Below are positions 1 through 5,821 of a stretch of DNA of 7,107 nt, one piece after another. The notes below the pieces were generated by a model. That model searched no databases and was not told the origin of the DNA. It saw nothing but the letters and a program-made list of their open reading frames with translations. Source of the stretch: an uncultured Lachnospiraceae bacterium (GTDB lineage: Bacteria; Bacillota; Clostridia; Lachnospirales; Lachnospiraceae); contig CAMWOK010000152.1 in assembly GCA_947175845.1 (NCBI GenBank), positions 1 to 7,107 of the forward strand. Reading direction: 5' to 3'. A program made the translations under genes and the position numbers. Numbering within the stretch: position 1 is the stretch's first letter; the number at the start of each line of letters is the position of its first letter.

Positions 1-1
1 G

Positions 2-41
2 AATAAGTCTATAGCCTGTTCTGACTGGCTATAAACTTATT
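2..41. repeat. Near-perfect 15-bp inverted repeat (hairpin) upstream of cdd
   Basis: The left arm AATAAGTCTATAGCC (2-16) pairs with the right arm GGCTATAAACTTATT (27-41) at 14 of 15 positions. The only mismatch is C9 with A34, and the loop is the 10 bases 17-26. The right arm ends five bases before the cdd Shine-Dalgarno sequence. The stem is AT-rich at its base and GC-rich near the loop, and no T-run follows the right arm, so a classical intrinsic terminator for an upstream gene is possible but not typical. Alternatives are a 5'-UTR stability or translation-control hairpin, or a protein-binding operator. The pairing is directly visible; the role is unknown. The pairing stops at base 1 (G1 does not pair with A42), and the window does not show what lies further upstream. 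Confidence 0.8.
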
Positions 42-46
42 ATACG

Positions 47-52
47 AGGAGG
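47..52 (+). promoter_or_regulatory. Ribosome binding site of cdd
   Basis: AGGAGG lies seven bases before the ATG at 60. It is a full-strength Shine-Dalgarno sequence at normal spacing and supports that start. It sits just downstream of the inverted repeat at 2-41, so folding of the repeat would bring a stem to within about five bases of the site without covering it. Confidence 0.85.
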
Positions 53-59
53 AACTGAC

Positions 60-467
60 ATGGAAAACAGAGAACTGGTCCGTCTGGCACTGGAGGCAAG
101 AGAACTGGCGTACGCGCCCTATTCAGACTATATGGTAGGCGCGGCGCTTCTGACAAAACAGGGCAGGGTATACAAAGGCTGCAATATCGAAAATGCGGCC
201 TACACGCCGACCAACTGCGCGGAGCGCACGGCGTTTTTCAAGGCGGTGAGTGAGGGGGAGCGCGATTTTGAGGCGATTGCGATAGTCGGCGGGCACAGCG
301 GGGCACCGGTGGACTATGCCTATCCGTGCGGCGTGTGCCGCCAGGTCATGATGGAATTTTGCAATCCGGAAACATTTCGGATTATCACGGCGGTTTCCGA
401 GGAACAATATGTAGAGCGGACGCTGGCGGAGCTGCTCCCGGAGGGATTTGGCCCTGCAAATCTGTGA
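60..467 (+). CDS. cdd: Cytidine deaminase, tetrameric zinc-dependent type
   Basis: The 135-residue protein deaminates cytidine and deoxycytidine to uridine and deoxyuridine in cytosolic pyrimidine salvage. Its length fits the short homotetrameric class typified by Bacillus subtilis Cdd (about 136 residues), not the longer dimeric E. coli type. Visible motifs are AYAPYS at 18-22 and following, GCNIENAAY at 40-48 (Asn42 and Glu44 bind the ribose in the family), NCAERT at 52-57 with zinc ligand Cys53 and catalytic Glu55, and PCGVCRQ at 89-95 with zinc ligands Cys90 and Cys93. The spacing from Cys53 to Cys90 is four residues longer than the Cys53-Cys86 spacing I recall for the B. subtilis enzyme; the extra residues lie around 79-88. 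All catalytic residues are present, so the enzyme should be active. The start is fixed by AGGAGG at 47-52. The next gene begins 51 bases downstream. Confidence 0.96.
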   Translation: MENRELVRLALEARELAYAPYSDYMVGAALLTKQGRVYKGCNIENAAYTPTNCAERTAFFKAVSEGERDFEAIAIVGGHSGAPVDYAYPCGVCRQVMMEFCNPETFRIITAVSEEQYVERTLAELLPEGFGPANL

Positions 468-508
468 TGCGGTTGAGGGACAGGCGCAGAACAGGCGGAC
501 AGAAACTT

Positions 509-514
509 GGAGGA
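509..514 (+). promoter_or_regulatory. Ribosome binding site deciding the MutS-like gene start
   Basis: GGAGGA lies four bases before the ATG at 519. An in-frame TTG at 507 could add four residues, but it overlaps this site and would have no Shine-Dalgarno of its own at a useful distance. The ATG at 519 is therefore the better start. Confidence 0.8.
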
Positions 515-518
515 ACAT

Positions 519-2282
519 ATGGAAGTAATGATACTTTTGATCATAGTATTTGGCGTAGTAGTATATGTCATGATTCGGGGCGCGATAGAGGAGAAGAACC
601 GCAAAAAGAAATACCGCAGCGAGTTGAAAGCGCTCTACGGAAGCTTTCCCGACCGGGCATACAGCGCCGAGGAGCTTGAGAAGATCGCGCGGCGTTACAG
701 TCACAGGCGTGAAAACAGTGCCTGTGCGGATGCAGCTCAGAACACACAGGAACGGCAGAAAGAAGCTGCAAAGAACGAGATTGTCGATATCGACGAGATC
801 ACATGGAATGATCTCTCCATGGACAGCATCTTCGCGCGCATGAACTTTACGCAGTCCTCGTCCGGAGAGGAGTATCTCTACGATATGCTGCGGCGTCCGG
901 TCACGGATGACAGGGACGGCACACAGGCGCGGATGGAGACGCACATCAACTATATGATGGTGCACGAGGAGGAGCGGCTCGACACCATGATGGCGCTCCA
1001 CGAGCTGGGAAACACAGGAAAATATTCGCTTTTTGACTATCTGGACTACCTCGGGGAGCTGGGGGTGCGCAGCAGCCGGATTCACTATGGATGCATTTTG
1101 CTGCTGCTGGTGTCAGTCGCAGCTGTTTTTGTGCAGACGTCGCTTGGCGTTGCGCTTCTGATTGCCACAGCGTGCTTTAATATTGTAATTTACATGAAGG
1201 AGAAAGGGATTGCCGCGCCCTATGTGACGACCTTTGCCTACATCCTGCGCATGATTCACTGTGCCGACGCGGTCACAAAACATTCCTATGGCCCGGAGAT
1301 GGAGGACTATGTAGCGGTCCTCAAGGCGGAGCGGGGAAGTTTTCGGGAGTTTGAGAAACATTCCGGCATGGTGCTCAGGATGAACGCGTCCACAGGAAGC
1401 CTTGACGAACTTTTGTTTGATTATATTAAAATGCTCACGCACGTCGACCTGATCCGGTTCAATAAGATGCTGCACATTGTCCACAAAAACAAGAAGGAAA
1501 TTATCGGCCTTGCGGGGGATATCGGTTATATTGACGCCGTGATCTCCATAGGATATTTCAGGGCGGCACTGCCGTACTACACGACGCCGGTACTGCAGAC
1601 CGGCTGCGACAGCCGCTTTGTGATAAGCGAGGGATTTCATCCCTGTATTGAGTCGCCTGTGCCAAACAGTTTTTCGCAGGGCCGCGGAATGATTATCACG
1701 GGCTCCAACGCGTCCGGCAAGTCCACCTTTCTGAAGATGACGGCAGTCAACGCGATTCTGGCGCAGACGATACACACCTGCGCGGCGAGAATGTACAAGG
1801 GAAATTATTTCAGAATCTATTCCTCCATGTCGCTTCGGGACAATCTCGACAGTGGGGAGAGCTACTATATTGTGGAAATCAAGGCGCTCAAACGCATCAT
1901 GGACGCGGCGGAGCCAGACGGCGGCGCGCCGCTGCTGTGCTTTGTGGACGAGGTGCTTCGGGGAACAAACACGGTGGAGCGCATCGCGGCGTCCGCGCAG
2001 ATTCTGCAGCGGTTAGCACAGCGGGGCATCTACTGTTTTGCGGCGACGCATGACATTGAGCTGACGCACCTGCTCGAGCGCCACTATGACAACTTCCACT
2101 TTGAGGAGGAGGTCAGAGACGGCGACGTGCTCTTTTCCTACAGGCTGCTCGGGGGAAGGGCGCACACCCGCAACGCGATAAAGTTGTTGGAAATCATAGG
2201 ATTTTCGAAGGATATTATCAGAAAAGCCGACGATATGGCGGGGGCGTTTCTCGAGAGCGGCGAGTGGGTACAGCAATCATAA
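519..2282 (+). CDS. Membrane-anchored MutS-family ATPase (MutS-like, no mismatch-recognition domain)
   Basis: The 587-residue protein has the MutS core and ATPase domains but starts with a membrane segment where true MutS has its mismatch-binding domain. Residues 3-20 are hydrophobic and followed by KNRKKK (26-31), suggesting an outside N-terminus. Residues about 95-185 resemble the start of the MutS core (DSIFARMNFTQSSSGEEYL, 102-120). A hydrophobic hairpin at about 191-226 interrupts the core, which resumes at about 235-350. The ATPase domain (about 355-575) has Walker A GSNASGKST (395-403), with Ser for the usual Pro; a signature-like region DNLDSGESYYIVEI (441-454); Walker B FVDEVLRGTN with Asp477 and Glu478; and switch His511 in ATHDIELTHL. 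The tail at about 552-573 resembles the end of the MutS ATPase domain. All soluble parts should face the cytosol. The protein is too short for MutS1 and has no Smr domain as in MutS2. The substrate is unknown and a repair role is doubtful. The ABC exporter gene starts 19 bases after its stop. Confidence 0.9.
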   Translation: MEVMILLIIVFGVVVYVMIRGAIEEKNRKKKYRSELKALYGSFPDRAYSAEELEKIARRYSHRRENSACADAAQNTQERQKEAAKNEIVDIDEITWNDLSMDSIFARMNFTQSSSGEEYLYDMLRRPVTDDRDGTQARMETHINYMMVHEEERLDTMMALHELGNTGKYSLFDYLDYLGELGVRSSRIHYGCILLLLVSVAAVFVQTSLGVALLIATACFNIVIYMKEKGIAAPYVTTFAYILRMIHCADAVTKHSYGPEMEDYVAVLKAERGSFREFEKHSGMVLRMNASTGSLDELLFDYIKMLTHVDLIRFNKMLHIVHKNKKEIIGLAGDIGYIDAVISIGYFRAALPYYTTPVLQTGCDSRFVISEGFHPCIESPVPNSFSQGRGMIITGSNASGKSTFLKMTAVNAILAQTIHTCAARMYKGNYFRIYSSMSLRDNLDSGESYYIVEIKALKRIMDAAEPDGGAPLLCFVDEVLRGTNTVERIAASAQILQRLAQRGIYCFAATHDIELTHLLERHYDNFHFEEEVRDGDVLFSYRLLGGRAHTRNAIKLLEIIGFSKDIIRKADDMAGAFLESGEWVQQS

Positions 2283-2291
2283 TACGCGTGT

Positions 2292-2297
2292 GGAGGG
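2292..2297 (+). promoter_or_regulatory. Ribosome binding site deciding the first ABC subunit start
   Basis: GGAGGG lies four bases before the ATG at 2302. An in-frame GTG at 2290 would give four extra residues, but it overlaps this site and lacks its own Shine-Dalgarno, so the ATG at 2302 is preferred. The site falls in the 19-base gap after the MutS-like gene, which favours translation from the same transcript. Confidence 0.8.
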
Positions 2298-2301
2298 CGA
2301 C

Positions 2302-4011
2302 ATGAAAACAGTTTTGTCAAAATATCTGAGGCCGTATTACGGGCGGATGCTGCTGGGGTTTGTCATCAAGTTCACCGGGACCATCATGGATCTGTGCCTG
2401 CCGTGGATACTGGCATATATGATTGATACAGTCATCCCGGAAGGCAGGAAGAACGATATTTTCCTGTGGGGGCTGGCGATGCTTGTCTGCTCTGTGCTCG
2501 CGCTGACCTTCAACGTCATCGCAAACCGCATGGCGTCCAAGGTGGCGAGGGATACGACAGAAACCCTGCGCCACGATCTGTTTCACAAAATTATGTGGCT
2601 GTCGAACACCAAGACGGACGCCTTTACCAAACCATCCCTGATTTCGCGGCTCACGACGGACACCTACAATATACAGCAGATGCTCGGAAGAGTTCAGCGC
2701 CTTGGCGTCCGCGCGCCGATTCTGGTCGCGGGCGGCATCCTTGTGACGCTGACCCTCGATCCGGTTCTGACGCTTGTGCTTGTGTCTGTGATGCCGCTGA
2801 CGGCATTTGTCATCTATTATTTTTCCAGAAAGAGCATTCCGATGTACAATGCGCTGCAGCGGGCGGTTGACCGCTTTGTGCGGCTGCTGCGCGAGGATAT
2901 CGCGGGGATCCGCGTGATCAAGGCGCTCTCCAAGACAGATTACGAGAAAAAAAGGTACGGCGCCCTGAACCAGGATGTCGTGACGCTCGAGCGGAAGGCG
3001 GATATCACGATGGCGATAGTCAATCCAGCGACCAATCTGTTTCTGAATCTCGGCCTTGTGTTTGTGGTGATTGTCGGCGCGTACCGGGTGAACCAGGGCA
3101 GCTCGGAGGTCGGGAAAATCTTGGCGTTTCTTACCTATTTCACGATTATCCTGAATGCGATGATCAATATATCCAAGATGTTTGTCATCATTTCCAGGGC
3201 GGTCGCGTCCGCGGACCGCATCATGGAAGTCATCGAGACACCGGATGAAGTGCCGTCGGAATGCTGTGCAAGGCGGACGGAGGATGATGCATACATCCGC
3301 TTTGAACATGTGACGTTCGCGTATGGGGATGCGGACGCGGAGCCAAATCTGACGGACATCAGTTTCGCGCTGAAAAAGGGGGAGACGCTCGGCATTATCG
3401 GTGCGACCGGATCGGGGAAGAGTACGCTCGCCGCGCTGCTGATGCGTTTTTATGAGGTCAGCCAGGGAAGTATATACATAAAGGGCACAGACATCCGCGC
3501 GCTGTCGACGAGAGCGCTCAGGGAAAAGTTCGGTGTCGTTTTTCAGAATGACACGATATTTGAGGACTCTATCGCAGAGAATGTCCGCATGGGACGGACA
3601 CTGACGGAGGATGATATCAGAAATGCGGTCGCCCACGCGAAGGCAAAGGAGTTTGTGGAGGAGGCGGGCAGAGGGTACGACAACCACATCAATGTCCGCG
3701 GCGCAAACTTAAGCGGCGGGCAGAAGCAGCGCATCCTGATCGCGCGGGCGCTGGCGGCGCACCCGGACATTCTGATACTTGACGATTCCTCAAGCGCGCT
3801 CGATTACAAGACAGATTCCGCGCTGCGCCATGAGCTGGCGGCGCACTATGCGGACACAACCAAGCTGATTATCGCACAGCGGGTCAGCTCGATTCTGCAC
3901 GCAGATCATATCATGGTGCTCGAGGACGGGAAAATGATCGGGTACGGGACGCACGAGGAGCTGCTCGAGCGCTGCGAAGTGTACCGCGAAATCCGCAGCT
4001 CACAGATGTGA
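2302..4011 (+). CDS. ABC exporter half-transporter, degenerate-site subunit (YfiB/LmrC/TM287-like)
   Basis: The 569-residue protein has an N-terminal six-helix ABC exporter membrane domain (about 12-300) fused to a C-terminal ATPase domain (about 332-569). In the ATPase domain I see Walker A GATGSGKST (367-375), Q-loop Gln415 in VVFQND, an intact signature LSGGQ (470-474), and Walker B LILDD, where Asp495 replaces the catalytic Glu. The D-loop is SALD (498-501), and the switch His is replaced by Gln526 in IIAQR. The missing Glu and His make its own ATP site poorly hydrolytic, while its intact signature would complete the site of the partner. This is the known pattern for one half of heterodimeric exporters such as TM287/288, BmrCD and LmrCD. 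The partner is encoded 28 bases downstream. The cargo (drug, lipid or peptide) cannot be read from the sequence; there is no peptidase domain of the kind used by bacteriocin exporters. The length is typical for the family. Confidence 0.94.
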   Translation: MKTVLSKYLRPYYGRMLLGFVIKFTGTIMDLCLPWILAYMIDTVIPEGRKNDIFLWGLAMLVCSVLALTFNVIANRMASKVARDTTETLRHDLFHKIMWLSNTKTDAFTKPSLISRLTTDTYNIQQMLGRVQRLGVRAPILVAGGILVTLTLDPVLTLVLVSVMPLTAFVIYYFSRKSIPMYNALQRAVDRFVRLLREDIAGIRVIKALSKTDYEKKRYGALNQDVVTLERKADITMAIVNPATNLFLNLGLVFVVIVGAYRVNQGSSEVGKILAFLTYFTIILNAMINISKMFVIISRAVASADRIMEVIETPDEVPSECCARRTEDDAYIRFEHVTFAYGDADAEPNLTDISFALKKGETLGIIGATGSGKSTLAALLMRFYEVSQGSIYIKGTDIRALSTRALREKFGVVFQNDTIFEDSIAENVRMGRTLTEDDIRNAVAHAKAKEFVEEAGRGYDNHINVRGANLSGGQKQRILIARALAAHPDILILDDSSSALDYKTDSALRHELAAHYADTTKLIIAQRVSSILHADHIMVLEDGKMIGYGTHEELLERCEVYREIRSSQM

Positions 4012-4026
4012 GTGTCGTATTGTATT

Positions 4027-4036
4027 AGGAGGTGAT
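4027..4036 (+). promoter_or_regulatory. Extended Shine-Dalgarno of the second ABC subunit
   Basis: AGGAGGTGAT is complementary over all ten bases to the 3' end of Firmicute 16S rRNA. Its AGGAGG core ends seven bases before the ATG at 4040. It is the strongest ribosome binding site in the window and may help keep the second subunit at least level with the first. Confidence 0.88.
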
Positions 4037-4039
4037 GCT

Positions 4040-5809
4040 ATGGCAGGGGGACAGAAAAAATACGAAAAACCGACCAATCGCAAGGGGACGATCCTGCGGC
4101 TTGGGCGCTACATGATTCAATACAAATATCTGATGCTGCTTGCGCTGGTGTTGACCATAGGAAGCAATCTGCTTGCGCTGGTGGGACCGATGCTGTCGGG
4201 CTATGCGATAGACGCCATCGAGCCGGGGACTGGAAAGGTCGTCTTTTCGCAGGTCTTTTACTATGCGGGGCTGATGGTGGTCTTTTACGTGTGCTCGTCT
4301 GTTTTGTCTTACATTCTTTCTGTTCTGATGATTCATATCAGCCGCAAGGTCGTCTGTCAGATGCGCGAGGATGTGTTTGCACATCTGATGGAGCTTCCTG
4401 TGGGATATTTTGACACGCACCAGACCGGGGATATCATCAGCCGCATCTCGTACGATATCGACACGGTCAACACGTCGCTTGCCAACGATTTGATACAGAT
4501 TCTGACAACGCTGATTACGGTTGTGGGAGCGTTCTCGATGATGATTGTCATCTCGCCCAGGCTGGTTCTGATTTTTGCCATCACAGTGCCGCTGTCCATT
4601 CTGATGACAAAGTTTATCACGGGAAAGACGCGCCCGCTGTTTCGTCTGCGCTCGCGAAAGCTCGGCGAACTGAACGGATTTGTGGAGGAGATGATTTCCG
4701 GGCAGAGGACGCTGAAAGCGTATCATCAGGAGGAAAATACAATCGGGAAATTTGACGGCAGGAATGAGGAGGCTGTGGAGGCGTACTACCGGGCAGAGTA
4801 CTACGGGAGTGTCGTAGGGCCTGCGGTGAATTTTATCAACAACCTGTCGCTGGCGCTGGTCAGTATGTTCGGCGCGCTGCTGTTTCTGGCAGGGCAGATG
4901 AGCATCGGCAGTATTTCGTCGTTCATATTGTACTCGCGAAAATTCTCAGGGCCTATCAACGAGGCGGCAAATATTATGAGCGAGCTGCAGTCCGCACTCG
5001 CCGCGGCAGAGCGCGTGTTCAACATGATGGATGAGCCGGCGGAGGCCGTGGACTGTGCGAGTGCACGAAAGCTTACGGACGTTGCGGGGGATGTCCGTCT
5101 GGAACAGGTGCGTTTCGGATACACGAAAGAGCAGACGATTATCAGGGGGCTTAATCTGCATGCTGCGCCGGGGAAGCTTGTGGCGATCGTGGGCCCGACG
5201 GGAGCCGGCAAGACGACGCTGATCAATCTGTTGATGCGCTTTTATGACGTGGACGAAGGGCAGATCACAGTGGATTGTCACGCCGTACAGAAGGTCACGC
5301 GCGCGAGCCTGCGGCGGGCGTACGCCATGGTGCTGCAGGATACATGGCTCTTTGAGGGCACAGTGTTTGAAAATATCGCCTACGGCAGACAGGGCGCGAC
5401 GCTGGAGGAGGTGGCTGACGCCGCCAGGGCCGCCAAAATCCACTCTTACATCAAGCGGCTGCCGCAGGGTTACGACACGGTGCTCACGGACGAGGGAACC
5501 AACATTTCGAAGGGACAGAAGCAGCTGCTGACCATCGCGCGCGCCATGCTGCTCGACGCGCCCATGCTCATTTTCGACGAGGCGACCTCCAACGTTGACA
5601 CGCGGACAGAACAGCAGATACAGCAGGCCATGCGCAGGCTGATGGAGCACAAGACCTGCTTTGTCATCGCCCACCGGCTCTCCACGATCCAGAATGCGGA
5701 TGTGATCCTGGTCGTGAACCACGGCGAGATTGTAGAGCAGGGGACACACGGCGAGCTGATGGAGCGGCAGGGGTTCTACTATCAGATGTATCGCGCGCAG
5801 TTTGAATAG
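4040..5809 (+). CDS. ABC exporter half-transporter, catalytic-site subunit (YfiC/LmrD/TM288-like)
   Basis: The 589-residue protein has a short basic cytosolic N-terminus (about 1-20), a six-helix exporter membrane domain (about 28-320) and an ATPase domain (about 350-589). Motifs seen are Walker A GPTGAGKTT (385-393), Q-loop Gln433 in VLQDTWLF, Walker B MLIFDE with Asp513 and catalytic Glu514, D-loop SNVD (517-520) and switch His545 in VIAHRLST. The signature motif is altered to ISKGQ (489-493), with Lys in place of the first Gly of LSGGQ. Its own Walker motifs are fully catalytic and would pair with the intact LSGGQ of the upstream subunit, while its altered signature would face that subunit's defective site. 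This is the expected partner in an asymmetric exporter. The N-terminal extension and the signature change both match the family's 'D/TM288' type of subunit. The lipoprotein gene begins 12 bases after the stop. Cargo is unknown. Confidence 0.95.
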   Translation: MAGGQKKYEKPTNRKGTILRLGRYMIQYKYLMLLALVLTIGSNLLALVGPMLSGYAIDAIEPGTGKVVFSQVFYYAGLMVVFYVCSSVLSYILSVLMIHISRKVVCQMREDVFAHLMELPVGYFDTHQTGDIISRISYDIDTVNTSLANDLIQILTTLITVVGAFSMMIVISPRLVLIFAITVPLSILMTKFITGKTRPLFRLRSRKLGELNGFVEEMISGQRTLKAYHQEENTIGKFDGRNEEAVEAYYRAEYYGSVVGPAVNFINNLSLALVSMFGALLFLAGQMSIGSISSFILYSRKFSGPINEAANIMSELQSALAAAERVFNMMDEPAEAVDCASARKLTDVAGDVRLEQVRFGYTKEQTIIRGLNLHAAPGKLVAIVGPTGAGKTTLINLLMRFYDVDEGQITVDCHAVQKVTRASLRRAYAMVLQDTWLFEGTVFENIAYGRQGATLEEVADAARAAKIHSYIKRLPQGYDTVLTDEGTNISKGQKQLLTIARAMLLDAPMLIFDEATSNVDTRTEQQIQQAMRRLMEHKTCFVIAHRLSTIQNADVILVVNHGEIVEQGTHGELMERQGFYYQMYRAQFE

Positions 5810-5821
5810 GGAGTCTGCAGG

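Noticed and set aside
30..43. TATAAA or TATTAT as a -10 promoter element for cdd
   Set aside because: No matching -35 element lies at proper spacing, and the A/T words belong to the inverted repeat arm. A start here would also leave almost no leader before the ribosome binding site.
507..518. TTG at 507 as start of the MutS-like gene
   Set aside because: It overlaps the Shine-Dalgarno that is properly spaced for the ATG at 519.
123..1085. Open frame of 320 codons on the - strand across cdd and the MutS-like gene
   Set aside because: It covers two well-supported + strand genes and the translation shows no domain or motif.
2947..2954. AAAAAAAG run in the first ABC subunit as a possible -1 frameshift site
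   Set aside because: The codons are AAA AAA AGG, so the A AAA AAG slippery heptamer is not in the required frame, and the normal frame continues to a complete protein.
2317..3687. Open frame of 456 codons on the - strand inside the first ABC subunit gene
   Set aside because: It is antisense to a gene with full family motifs, its translation is rich in Arg, His and Gln without any recognisable domain, and it has no convincing ribosome binding site. Long antisense frames are common opposite GC-rich coding sequence.
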